Source: Pseudonocardia sp. T1-2H
GTDB lineage: Bacteria > Actinomycetota > Actinomycetes > Mycobacteriales > Pseudonocardiaceae
Direction: 5' to 3'
Assembly (NCBI RefSeq): GCF_038039215.1
Contig: NZ_JBBPCL010000001.1
Coordinates: forward strand, 558,001-622,000
Length of the DNA stretch: 64,000 bases
Position 1 is the stretch's first letter. Every line of letters starts with the position of its first letter. Of the stretch, positions 7,572 to 16,359 are shown in pieces. The translations under genes and the position numbers were made by a program. The notes under the pieces were generated by a model, which saw only the letters and a list, made by a program, of their open reading frames with translations, ran no database searches and had not been told where the DNA came from.

Positions 7572-9815
7572 GTGGCTTCCCCCGCACCCGCACGCTCCCT
7601 CACACGCCCGTGGTGGCGCAGATCGGGCGCGGCCGCCGCTCTCGTCGCCCTGCTCCTGCTCGGGGCCTCGGGCTACGAGGCCGTCACGTACGTCGCCTTC
7701 CGGGCCGCGCCGCCCGCCGACGCGACCGTCCTCGTCGAGACCGACCGTGCCGTGAACTCGTTCCCGGGCCTCGCCTCCGTCGGTGCCGGCGTCGACGGCC
7801 TCGACCAGGGTGAGATCGACCGGGTGTGGACCCCCGACAACATCGACGCGATGCGCTCGGCCGGCTACGGCCCGATCAGCTTCCGGCTGCGCACCGAGCT
7901 CGGCGTCAAGGCGTGGCACTGGAACGAGGAGGGTGCCTTCAGCGACGCCGCGCGGCAGCAGGGCTACTGGACGTCGTCGGACGTGGTCCGCAAGGACGCC
8001 GGGGTCTCCCACGGCTACCACCTCCCGCGCCGCGGCAACACGATCGACCAGGCCAACAACGACGGCTGGTCCCGGCTCGACGACGGCGACACCGGGACGT
8101 TCTGGAAGAGCAACCCGTACCTCGACCCCCACTTCACCGGGGGTTCGGACCTCGCCCAGTGGATCATGATCGCGCTTCCGCAGGCGCTCCCGGTCGACAC
8201 GGTGCGGATCGCCTGGGCGGACCCGTACGCCACGAGCTTCCGCGTCCAGTACTGGACCGGCGCGGACGCCATCCACCCCGCCGAGGCCGGTGACTGGAAG
8301 GACTTCCCGAGCGGGGTGCACGCCGGGACGCCGGGCACGCAGACCCTCCGGGTGGCCGCAGCGCCGATCGAGGCCCAGCAGATCCGGATCCTCATGCGGA
8401 GCGGCTCCGGCACCGCCGCCCCCGGATCCACCGATGTCCGCGACGGCCTCGGGGTCGCCGTCCGCGAGATCTCCGCCGGCTACACCGGGCCCGGGGGCTT
8501 CGTCGACCACGTCGAGCACGTGCCGTCCCAGCAGCAGACCAGGATGTACACGTCGTCGACCGACCCGTGGCACCGCGCGTCGGACCTGGACCCGAACTAC
8601 GAGCACGCCAGCTTCGAGCGGACCTTCGCCAGCGGGCTCACCGGCGGCCGCCCGATGATGGTCCCGGTCCCCGTGCTCTACGGGATCCCGGAGGACGCCG
8701 CCGCCCTGCTGCGCTACCTGCGGGGGCGCGGTTTCCCCGTCGAGCAGGTCGAGATGGGGGAGGAGCCGGACGGGCAGCTCGCCGAACCGGAGCACTACGC
8801 CGAGCTGTACAGACAGGTGGGACGCGCGCTGAAGGCCGTCGACCCGGCGATCGAGCTGGGCGGGCCCGGGTACCAGACCGTCCTCCCGGACTGGATCCAC
8901 TGGCCGGACGAGAAGGGGGTCAAGTCCTACACCGGGCGCTTCGTCTCCTACCTGCGCGAGCACGACGCCCTGGAGCTCTTCGACTTCTTCTCCTTCGAGT
9001 GGTACCCGTTCGACGACGTGTGCGCCGACCCCGCGGTGCCGCTGGCCCAGCACCCGACCCTGCTCAAGGACATCGTGCGCCGCCAGGAGGAGGCGGGGCT
9101 GCCGCCCGAGGTCCCCAAGGTGATCACCGAGTACGGCTACTCGTCGTTCGCGGGGCAGGTGGAGCTCGAGATGCCGGGGTCGATCGTGAACGCCGAGACC
9201 GCGGCCCAGTTCCTGGCCCTCGGCGGCGACACCAGCTACTTCTACGGGCTCGAGCCGAACTGGGTCTTCCAGGAGGACGAGGGCAAGCCCTGCGACACGT
9301 GGGGCAACCTCATGCTGTTCCAGTACTACGACGACTTCCGGATCCGGCCCATCGCGACCCTGCATGCCTCGCAGCTGGTGACCGGGCAGTGGATCCAGGC
9401 CGGCGACGGCCGTCACGACGTGCACGCCGCCACGACCGACCTGCGCTCGGCGGACGGACACCCGATGGTCACCGCCTACGGCCTCCGCCGGCCCGACGGC
9501 CGCCTCTCCGTCCTGCTGTTCAACAAGGACCCCGCGCGAACGGTCACCGTCGCGCTGCGGACCGGATCGGCCGCCGCGAACGCCCCGCTCGCCGGGGAGC
9601 TCGAGCTGTTCAGCTACTCCGGGGAGCAGTGGGACTGGTACCCGGAGGGCGGAGAGACCAACGGCGGGTTCCCGGAGAAGAACGATCCGCCCGCCCGGAC
9701 GGTCGTCGACGCGCGCGACGACGGCCGGGTGACGCTGCCGCCGTACTCGATCTCCGTGGTCCGTACGGAACCCGAGCGTTCCTGGTGGGAGCGGGCCACC
9801 GCGGTGACGTGCTGA
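7572..9815 (+). CDS. Membrane-anchored glycosidase-like protein with F5/8-type C (discoidin) domain
   Basis: A 747-residue protein predicted to be exported. Residues about 20-45 form an N-terminal membrane or signal segment. Residues about 150-300 resemble a discoidin-type carbohydrate-binding domain ('SRLDDGDTGTFWKSNPY' through 'DTVRIAWADPYATSFRVQYW'). Residues about 330-620 look like a clan GH-A TIM barrel, with likely acid/base Glu398 in 'EMGEEPDGQ' and nucleophile Glu520 in 'KVITEYGYSSF'. A beta-sandwich C-terminus follows ('MVTAYGLRRPDGRLSVLLFN'). The glycan target is unknown; host cell-wall or extracellular polysaccharide is plausible. It has no neighbours of related function. The GTG start lacks a good ribosome-binding site. 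Confidence 0.72.
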   Translation: MASPAPARSLTRPWWRRSGAAAALVALLLLGASGYEAVTYVAFRAAPPADATVLVETDRAVNSFPGLASVGAGVDGLDQGEIDRVWTPDNIDAMRSAGYGPISFRLRTELGVKAWHWNEEGAFSDAARQQGYWTSSDVVRKDAGVSHGYHLPRRGNTIDQANNDGWSRLDDGDTGTFWKSNPYLDPHFTGGSDLAQWIMIALPQALPVDTVRIAWADPYATSFRVQYWTGADAIHPAEAGDWKDFPSGVHAGTPGTQTLRVAAAPIEAQQIRILMRSGSGTAAPGSTDVRDGLGVAVREISAGYTGPGGFVDHVEHVPSQQQTRMYTSSTDPWHRASDLDPNYEHASFERTFASGLTGGRPMMVPVPVLYGIPEDAAALLRYLRGRGFPVEQVEMGEEPDGQLAEPEHYAELYRQVGRALKAVDPAIELGGPGYQTVLPDWIHWPDEKGVKSYTGRFVSYLREHDALELFDFFSFEWYPFDDVCADPAVPLAQHPTLLKDIVRRQEEAGLPPEVPKVITEYGYSSFAGQVELEMPGSIVNAETAAQFLALGGDTSYFYGLEPNWVFQEDEGKPCDTWGNLMLFQYYDDFRIRPIATLHASQLVTGQWIQAGDGRHDVHAATTDLRSADGHPMVTAYGLRRPDGRLSVLLFNKDPARTVTVALRTGSAAANAPLAGELELFSYSGEQWDWYPEGGETNGGFPEKNDPPARTVVDARDDGRVTLPPYSISVVRTEPERSWWERATAVTC

Positions 9816-9871
9816 CGTTTCGTGGGAAACCCTGACGAGCTCGGTCAGGGAACTGCGCCACGGTGGCCACC

Positions 9872-9946
9872 ATGACCTCCTGGAAGCAGATCGAGGCCGA
9901 CGAGCCCGAGCTCGCCGCCCGCGTCCGCCGGGTCGAGCGCGCGTGA
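9872..9946 (+). pseudogene. N-terminal stub of a pyridoxamine-5'-phosphate-oxidase-like (F420/FMN split-barrel) gene
   Basis: A 24-codon reading frame begins 'MTSWKQIEADEPELAARVRR', which matches the start of many actinobacterial split-barrel flavin/F420 proteins, and then stops. No continuation is visible in another frame, so this is a true truncation, not a one-base frameshift. Most likely it is the leftover front end of a deleted gene. Confidence 0.5.
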
Positions 9947-10001
9947 GCCCGTCCCTGCAACATTGCCGTGACGGACGGAGGTACCGGGAAGGCCGGACTG
10001 C

Positions 10002-10742
10002 CTACTCTTCCGGCGGCTCCAGCCACTTCCGCAGCTTCTGCAGCGCGCGGTGCTGGGCCACCCGCACGGCCCCCGGCGTCGAGCCCACGGCCTGCGCGGT
10101 CTCCTCGGCGGTGAGCTGGCCGATCACCCGGAGTGTGATGATCTCCCGCTGCTGCTCCGGCAGGCGGTCCACCAGCGCCATCAGGTCCCCGAACGCCGAG
10201 GAGTCGAGGACCTGCTGCTCGGGGCCGCCCGTGGCGTCCACCCGCTCGGGCACCTCGTCCGTCGGGTCCGAACGGTCCCGACCGGCCGAGCGGAAGGCGT
10301 CGACGACCTTGTTGCGGGCGATCCCGTACGCGAACGGCATGAACGGGGTGTCCATCTCCCGGAACCGCGGCAGGGCCCGGCAGATCGCGAACGCGACGTC
10401 CTGCGCGACGTCCTCGGCGGACTGCAGCCCGACCCGCCGGCCGCCCAGCCGGGCCCGGCAGTAGCGGACGAGCAGGGGCGAACACCGGCGGAGCAGCTGG
10501 TCGAGGGCGGCCCGGTCGCCGGCGCCGGCGGCGCGGGCGAGGGCGGTGAGCTCGGCGTCGGTGGGCGAGGCGACGGCCGGCGCCTGGTCGGATCCGAGCA
10601 GGTCGTCCGGGGTGGGGGCCGCCTCGGACGGGGCCGGCTCGACCGGGGCCGGACCGGACGGAGCCCCCTCGGACCGGTCCGGGTCGGACGGGCCGGGGTC
10701 GGACGGGTCCGGATCGTGCTCACCGCGCACCCGCGTTGCCAC
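10002..10742 (-). CDS. RNA polymerase sigma-70 family factor (ShbA/SigD-like)
   Basis: A 246-residue ECF-type sigma factor. Residues 1-60 are a low-complexity Pro/Ser/Asp-rich extension. Region 2 follows ('LQSAEDVAQDVAFAICRALP', 'FAYGIARNKVVDAFRS'), then a short linker, then region 4 ('LPEQQREIITLRVIGQL', 'VGSTPGAVRVAQHRALQKL'). It resembles SigD of mycobacteria and ShbA of Streptomyces, which direct housekeeping or growth-phase genes. No anti-sigma gene is adjacent. A second factor with the same closing motif lies at 50691-51329. The GTG start follows a GGAAGAGG stretch. Confidence 0.88.
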   Translation of the reverse strand: MATRVRGEHDPDPSDPGPSDPDRSEGAPSGPAPVEPAPSEAAPTPDDLLGSDQAPAVASPTDAELTALARAAGAGDRAALDQLLRRCSPLLVRYCRARLGGRRVGLQSAEDVAQDVAFAICRALPRFREMDTPFMPFAYGIARNKVVDAFRSAGRDRSDPTDEVPERVDATGGPEQQVLDSSAFGDLMALVDRLPEQQREIITLRVIGQLTAEETAQAVGSTPGAVRVAQHRALQKLRKWLEPPEE

Positions 10743-11050
10743 CTCTTCCTCTCACGCGGGCACGGGGAGCGACGAACAGTCCCGGCCCCCGGAGTCACCC
10801 GTCCCGCAGCAGAGGGGGGTTCGGGCCCGCGGCGCGTTCGGGCATGCCGACGCGAGGACGGACGAGATCGGGTGAATGGTCGGTGTGCCCCCCGACCGGA
10901 GTACGCCGACCCCGAACACGAGGAGACTAGACCGGATGCGCCGGCCGCCCCTCGATGACACACCCGTCCGGGCAACCCGTCCGCGTCCGTACGGTCACGC
11001 CCCGTCGTCTCCCTGGCGGCGGGGGCCTGGCGACCCCGACGCCGGACCGT

Positions 11051-11096
11051 GCCCTGCTGACGTCTGCCGGACCGCGCGCCCTGCTGACGACTGCCG
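11051..11096. repeat. Two 19-bp direct repeats upstream of cbs
   Basis: GCCCTGCTGACGTCTGCCG (11051-11069) recurs with one change at 11078-11096, 27 bases start to start. They lie 41-86 bases before the cbs start codon, where a regulator would bind. The core CTGACGNCTG is not one I recognise. Confidence 0.45.
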
Positions 11097-11136
11097 TGCC
11101 GCCCGCCCGCCCCGGCGTGGATGGCAGCATGGGCCC

Positions 11137-12498
11137 ATGCGCTACGCCGAGCACATCGCCGACCTCGTCGGGAACACCCCGCTCGTCCGCCTGGGCCGGG
11201 TGGCCGACGGGCTCGAGCCGCTCGTCCTCGCCAAGGTCGAGTACATGAACCCGGGCGGCAGCGTGAAGGACCGCATCGCGCTGCGCATGATCGAGGCCGC
11301 GGAGGCGTCCGGCGAGCTCCGGCCGGGCGGCACGATCGTCGAGCCGACCTCCGGGAACACCGGTGTCGGGCTGGCGATGGTCGCCCAGCGCAAGGGCTAC
11401 AAGTGCGTGTTCGTCTGCCCGGACAAGGTGGGCGAGGACAAGCGCAACGTGCTCAAGGCCTACGGCGCCGAGGTCGTCGTCTGCCCGACGGCCGTGGAGC
11501 CGGAGCACCCGGACTCCTACTACCGGACGTCGGACCGGCTCGTCTCCGAGATCGACGGTGCCTGGAAGCCGAACCAGTACGCGAACAAGGAGAACCCGGC
11601 GTCGCACTACGCGACGACGGGCCCGGAGATCTGGGAGCAGACCGACGGGAGGATCACGCACTTCGTGGCGGGGATCGGCACCGGCGGCACCATCAGCGGG
11701 ATCGGGCGCTACCTCAAGGAGGTCTCGGACGGCCGCGTGCAGGTGATCGGTGCGGACCCCGAGGGTTCGGTCTACAGCGGCGGCAGCGGGCGGCCGTACC
11801 TGGTGGAGGGCGTCGGCGAGGACTTCTGGCCCACGACCTACGACAAGGACGTCTGCGACGAGATCGTGGCCGTCAGCGACGCGGACTCCTTCCACATGAC
11901 CCGCACGCTCGCCCGCGAGGAGGCGCTGCTCGTCGGCGGCTCGTGCGGGATGGCCGTGGTCGCGGCGCTGCGGGTCGCGGCGACCGCACCGAAGGACTCC
12001 GTGATCGTCACCCTGCTGCCCGACGGCGGCCGCGGCTACCTCGGCAAGGTCTTCAACGACGCCTGGATGGCCAGCTACGGCTTCCTCCCGCCGACCGAGG
12101 GCGCCACCGTCGGGGACGTGCTGCGGCGCAAGGACGGCACCATGCCGGACCTGGTGCACGCGCACCCGAACGAGACGGTCGCGGACGCCGTGCACTACCT
12201 GCGCGAGTTCCACGTCTCGCAGATGCCGGTCGTCCGGGCGGAGCCGCCGGTGATGGCCGCGGAGGTCGTGGGGTCGGTCGTCGAGCGGGACATCCTCGAC
12301 GCGCTGTTCACCAACCGCGCGCAGCTCCTGGACCGGCTGGACAAGCACATGTCCGCGCCGCTGCCGACGCTCGGCGCCGGCGAGCCGCTCGCCACCGCGA
12401 TGAGCGCCTTCGCCACCGCGGACGCCGCCCTCGTGCTGGAGGACGGGAAGCCGGCGGGGGTCGTCACCCGCTCGGACGTGCTCGCGTTCCTCGGCTGA
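11137..12498 (+). CDS. cbs: Cystathionine beta-synthase
   Basis: A 453-residue PLP enzyme joining homocysteine and serine to cystathionine in reverse transsulfuration. Motifs: the PLP lysine in 'NPGGSVKDRIALRM', the substrate loop 'PTSGNTGVGLAM', the phosphate-binding 'GTGGTISG', and an active-site loop 'GSCGMAVVA'. Residues about 340-453 form a CBS-domain pair, expected for the mycobacterial type (Rv1077), which likely binds adenosyl ligands. metB follows 160 bases downstream, completing the route to cysteine. The start at 11137 is set by homology of 'MRYAEHIADLVGNTPLV'. Confidence 0.93.
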   Translation: MRYAEHIADLVGNTPLVRLGRVADGLEPLVLAKVEYMNPGGSVKDRIALRMIEAAEASGELRPGGTIVEPTSGNTGVGLAMVAQRKGYKCVFVCPDKVGEDKRNVLKAYGAEVVVCPTAVEPEHPDSYYRTSDRLVSEIDGAWKPNQYANKENPASHYATTGPEIWEQTDGRITHFVAGIGTGGTISGIGRYLKEVSDGRVQVIGADPEGSVYSGGSGRPYLVEGVGEDFWPTTYDKDVCDEIVAVSDADSFHMTRTLAREEALLVGGSCGMAVVAALRVAATAPKDSVIVTLLPDGGRGYLGKVFNDAWMASYGFLPPTEGATVGDVLRRKDGTMPDLVHAHPNETVADAVHYLREFHVSQMPVVRAEPPVMAAEVVGSVVERDILDALFTNRAQLLDRLDKHMSAPLPTLGAGEPLATAMSAFATADAALVLEDGKPAGVVTRSDVLAFLG

Positions 12499-12580
12499 CC
12501 CCTGGGCGCGAGCTCGCGAGCGCATCCATGTCACAGCGCCTCGCGTAGCGCCGAGCCCGCGCGGCGGGGGAGTGCGAGAC

Positions 12581-12612
12581 GCGTGGAACTTCGCCAGAAC
12601 GAGGTTCCACGC
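12581..12612. terminator. Hairpin between cbs and metB
   Basis: GCGTGGAACTTCG (12581-12593) pairs with CGAGGTTCCACGC (12600-12612) through 13 pairs, one of them a G-U wobble, with loop CCAGAA. It probably terminates cbs transcription ahead of the metB promoter. Confidence 0.65.
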
Positions 12613-12658
12613 CCAACCCCGGCTGATCTGCACGAACTCTCCCGCGTAGCGTTGGGGG

Positions 12659-13797
12659 ATGCAGGGTTTCTCCACGCGCGCCATCCACGCAGGTCAGGAG
12701 CCGGACCCGGCCACGGGGGCCGTCACCGTGCCGATCCACCCGAGCTCCACGTTCGCCCAGGACGGGGTCGGTGGGCTCCGCGGCGGGTACGAGTACTCGC
12801 GCAGCGCCAACCCCACCCGGACCGCGCTGCAGGAGTGTCTCGCGGCGCTGGAGGGCGGCCGGCACGCGTACGCGTTCGGCTCCGGCATGGGCGCCTCGGA
12901 CGTGCTGTTGCGGGTCCTGCTCAAGCCGGGTGACCACCTCGTCATCCCGCACGACGCGTACGGGGGCACGTTCCGGCTCGTCGACAAGGTCCTCACCCAG
13001 TGGGGCGTCGAGTACAGCACCGCCGACCTCGGTGACCTCGACGCGCTCCGCTCGGTGATCCGGCCGACGACCAAGGCGATCTGGTGCGAGACGCCCACGA
13101 ACCCGTTGCTGGGGATCGCGGACATCGCCGCGCTGGCACAGGCCGCGCACGCGCACCACGCGACGCTCGTCGTGGACAACACGTTCGCCTCGCCGTACCT
13201 GCAGTCCCCCTCGCGCTGGGGGCGGACGTCGTCCTGCACTCCACCACCAAGTACGTCGGTGGCCACTCGGACGTCGTCGGCGGCGCCCTGATCTGCGACG
13301 ACAACGCGCTCGCCGAGCGGATCGGCACCCTGCAGAACTCCGTCGGCTCGGTCCCCGGGCCCTTCGACGCATGGCTGACGCTGCGCGGCGCGAAGACCCT
13401 CGCGGTGCGGATGGAGCGGCACAGCGACAACGCGGAACGCGTGGTCGAGATGCTGTCCGCGCACCCGGCCGTGGCCAAGGTGCTCTACCCGGGCCTGCCC
13501 GAGCACCCCGGACACGAGGTCGCCGCGAAGCAGATGCGGCGCTTCGGCGGCATGGTGTCGTTCCTGGTCGAGGGCGGCAAGGAGGCCGCGCTGAAGGTCT
13601 GCGCGTCCACGAAGCTGTTCACGCTCGCGGAGTCCCTCGGCGGCGTCGAGTCCCTGATCGAGCACCCGCACCAGATGACGCACGCGTCCGTCGCGGGCTC
13701 GGCGCTCGAGGTGCCGGACTCGCTGGTGCGGCTGTCCGTGGGGATCGAGGACGTCGAGGACCTGCTGGAGGACCTGCGTCAGGCGCTCGGGGTCTGA
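12659..13797 (+). CDS. metB: Cystathionine gamma-synthase/lyase (metB-type), interrupted by one missing base
   Basis: A PLP enzyme of the Cys/Met metabolism family, about 379 residues once the frame is corrected. The first part (to about 13205) ends at 'VVDNTFASPYLQSP'. The protein then resumes one frame over as 'LALGADVVLHSTTKYVGGHS', which carries the PLP lysine. Adding one base in the CCCCC run at 13206-13210 restores the whole family sequence, so a sequencing deletion is likely. TAGCGT (12647-12652) sits 6 bases before the ATG, consistent with leaderless initiation. Together with cbs it links methionine and cysteine synthesis. Corresponds to Rv1079. Confidence 0.88.
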
Positions 13798-13829
13798 CCT
13801 GCTGCTCCCCGGGCGCCGCCGCCCGGGGG

Positions 13830-14054
13830 TCAGCTGCGGGACGGGACCGGCACAACGGTCGTCGGCTGCGGGTCCGGCGGCGAGGGGACCGTGAGGTCCC
13901 CGGGCTCGACGCAGCCGCCGACCAGCAGGTAGGCGCCGTTCCGGTACTCGTAGCGGCCCGGTGAATCGCAGCCGGCCTGCTGCACGGTGGCGACCGCGAT
14001 GCCCGCCATGACGGCCGCGACCAGCAACGGGGCGACAGCCCGCACCCGCGTCAT
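13830..14054 (-). CDS. Small secreted or membrane-anchored protein
   Basis: A 74-residue protein with an N-terminal hydrophobic segment ('AVAPLLVAAVMAGIAVATV') and a small exported domain with two cysteines ('GCDSPGRYEYRNGAYLLVGG', then a second Cys) and a Pro-rich tail. No family is recognised. It lies between metB and ilvA on the opposite strand. Confidence 0.55.
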   Translation of the reverse strand: MTRVRAVAPLLVAAVMAGIAVATVQQAGCDSPGRYEYRNGAYLLVGGCVEPGDLTVPSPPDPQPTTVVPVPSRS

Positions 14055-14134
14055 CCGACCTCCCCGTGGCGGCGGGGACCTCTGTGCCGACCCGCCGGGT
14101 CCGAGGCTACCGGGGTCGGTGCGAGAGTGGTGCC

Positions 14135-15382
14135 ATGGCCGACCCTCGCACCGACACCGCGTTCCCGGTGGGAATCGACGACATCCGGTCCGCGGCCGCC
14201 CTGCTCGACGGTGTCATCCGGAAGACCCCGGTGCACCACTCGCGCGCGCTGACCGACCTGACCGGCGGCCCGGTGTGGCTCAAGTGCGAGAACCTGCAGC
14301 GCACCGGTTCGTTCAAGATCCGCGGCGCCTACACGCGGCTGGCCCGGCTACCGGAGGACCAGTGCCGGTCCGGCGTCGTCGCCGCCAGCGCGGGCAACCA
14401 CGCGCAGGGCGTCGCGCTCGCCGCCCGGCTGCTCGGCATCGGCGCGACGGTCTTCATGCCCGAAGGGGCCGCGATCCCGAAGGTCCACGCGACGCGCGGC
14501 TACGGGGCGGCCGTCGAGCTGGTGGGGGAGACGATCGAGCAGAGCCTCGCGGCGGCCCGGGAGTTCGCGGAGCGCACCGGCGCGGTGCTGATCCACCCGT
14601 TCGACCACCCCGACGTCATCGCCGGCCAGGGGACCGTCGGGCTGGAGATCCTGGAGCAGGTGCCGGACGTGCGGACCGTGCTGATCGCCACCGGCGGCGG
14701 CGGGCTGCTCGGCGGCGTGGCGGCCGCGGTCAAGGCCGAGCGGCCGGACGTGCGCGTGGTCGGGGTTCAGGCCGCGGGCGCGGCGGCGTGGCCGGCCTCG
14801 CTGGACAGGGGCGCGCCGACCCCGCTGGACTCGATGCGCACGATCGCCGACGGCATCGCGGTCGGCATGCCCGGGGAGATCACCTACCGGCAGGTCGCGG
14901 CGCTGGTCGACGAGTTCGTGACGGTCGGCGAGGACGCGCTGTCCCGGGCCCTGCTGCACTGCCTGGAACGGGCGAAACTGCTGGTGGAACCGGCGGGCGC
15001 CGCACCGATCGCGGCGCTGCTCGGCGAGCCGCGACGCTGGGAGACCCCGGCCGTGGCGGTGCTCTCCGGGGGCAACGTCGATCCGCTGGTGCTGTTGCAC
15101 GTGATCCAGCACGGCATGGCCTCCGCGGCGCGCTACCTGTCGCTGCGGGTCCGGGTGGGGGACCGGCCTGGTGCGCTGGCCGAGCTGCTGCAGCAGGTGG
15201 CCAGGCTGGGTGCGAACGTGATCGACATCGAGCACTCGCGGATCAGCGGCACGGTCCCGATGGGGGACGTCGACGTCGCGCTCAGCCTCGAGACGCGCGG
15301 TCCCGAGCACTGCCGCGACCTCGTCGAGGCGCTGCGGGACGCCGGCCACCGCGTGACGGCGGTCGGCGGCCCGGACCGGTAG
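14135..15382 (+). CDS. ilvA: Threonine ammonia-lyase with ACT domain
   Basis: A 415-residue PLP-dependent threonine deaminase making 2-oxobutanoate for isoleucine synthesis. PLP lysine is Lys61 in 'GSFKIRGAY'. The substrate loop 'ASAGNHAQGVALAA' and the glycine loop 'TGGGGLLGG' are intact. Residues about 330-410 form one ACT regulatory domain ('VGDRPGALAELLQQVARLG'), the medium-length type found in actinobacteria, usually inhibited by isoleucine. The start at 14135 is the first in frame after the divergent small gene. Confidence 0.93.
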   Translation: MADPRTDTAFPVGIDDIRSAAALLDGVIRKTPVHHSRALTDLTGGPVWLKCENLQRTGSFKIRGAYTRLARLPEDQCRSGVVAASAGNHAQGVALAARLLGIGATVFMPEGAAIPKVHATRGYGAAVELVGETIEQSLAAAREFAERTGAVLIHPFDHPDVIAGQGTVGLEILEQVPDVRTVLIATGGGGLLGGVAAAVKAERPDVRVVGVQAAGAAAWPASLDRGAPTPLDSMRTIADGIAVGMPGEITYRQVAALVDEFVTVGEDALSRALLHCLERAKLLVEPAGAAPIAALLGEPRRWETPAVAVLSGGNVDPLVLLHVIQHGMASAARYLSLRVRVGDRPGALAELLQQVARLGANVIDIEHSRISGTVPMGDVDVALSLETRGPEHCRDLVEALRDAGHRVTAVGGPDR

Positions 15383-15396
15383 CGATCAGCTCCGGG

Positions 15397-15888
15397 TCAG
15401 CCGGTGTACGGCTGGATCTCGACCAGCGTGACCTTCATGCTGCCGCCGTCCGGGAGCGGGTAGGAGCGCTCCTCGCCGGCCTTCGCCCCGAGCAGCGCGG
15501 CCCCGAGCGGGGAGTTCGGCGAGATGACCTGCAGGTCGCCGTGGCTGCCCTCCTCGCGGGAGCCGAGCAGCACCTTCTCGGTGTCGTCGTCGTCGTACCG
15601 GATGGTGAGCACGGTGCCGGGGGCGGCCTCGTTCGCACTCGTCGGGGAGGTGCCGACCTGCGCGGTGCGCAGCAGCTCCTGGAGCTGTCGGATCCGGCCC
15701 TCCTGCTGGCCCTGCTCCTCGCGCGCGGCGTGGTAGCCGCCGTTCTCCTTGAGGTCGCCCTCCTCGCGCCGGGCGTTGATCTCCGCGGCGATGACCGGCC
15801 GATTCGCGATCAGCTCGTCCAGCTCCGTCTTGAGCCGGTCGAAGGCATCCTGGGTGAGCCAGGTCACCTGAGTCTCCGTCACGGTCAT
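15397..15888 (-). CDS. greA: Transcription elongation factor GreA
   Basis: A 163-residue transcript-cleavage factor that rescues backtracked RNA polymerase. The N-terminal coiled coil carries the acidic tip ('[24 protein letters not shown]') seen in residues about 40-62, and the C-terminal globular domain contains '[19 protein letters not shown]'. The start at 15888 follows GGAGGAG. It matches Rv1080c in position. An intrinsic terminator lies in its upstream region at 15978-16006. Confidence 0.95.
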   Translation of the reverse strand: MTVTETQVTWLTQDAFDRLKTELDELIANRPVIAAEINARREEGDLKENGGYHAAREEQGQQEGRIRQLQELLRTAQVGTSPTSANEAAPGTVLTIRYDDDDTEKVLLGSREEGSHGDLQVISPNSPLGAALLGAKAGEERSYPLPDGGSMKVTLVEIQPYTG

Positions 15889-15977
15889 CACTCCTCCAGC
15901 ACGTCCGGAACCGCACAGTGCGGATCCGGTTGCCCGCACAGTCCGGGCCGTCGTCGGGCGGCAAGCCCCCGAGTAAG

Positions 15978-16006
15978 GAAAAACACGACCCGCCTGCGGG
16001 CCGTGT
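15978..16006 (-). terminator. Intrinsic terminator in the upstream region of greA
   Basis: Read on the minus strand, ACACGGCCCGC and GCGGGTCGTGT form an 11-bp stem with one A-C mismatch (16006-15983), directly followed by UUUUUCC. It is one of only two hairpins noted here with a run of U residues. It points toward greA and lies about 95 bases before its start codon, with no gene upstream on that strand. It therefore looks like an attenuator or the end of a short leader RNA. A possible minus-strand -10, TAGGCT, lies at 16019-16014. Confidence 0.65.
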
Positions 16007-16359
16007 GCGCCTCAGCCTAACACGGAGGGTGCCGCTCGTCGCGGTCCTTCGACGAACGGCGCGGGGTGCGCCAAAGTTCCCCCGTCGGGCATTGATGCAG
16101 GTGAAAGCGTTACGACCGAGGTGGGAGATGGGCGGGCCTCGGCCGTTCGCCCGGCGAGGCGCCGCCGGTCGCACGGCCGCCGGCACCGCTCACCGCGGGC
16201 CCCGGGAAGAGCCCGGGGCCCGGCGGCGTTGGGCCTTTCGACGAGGTGTGGCAGGCGGTCGGCGCGAGAGTGTCGGGCCGCTCTGCCACGATTCCTCCGA
16301 CGTGCGGGCCGGACGCGGCCCGTACACCTGACGAGGACGGAAGGACCGCGGTCGCCCCC

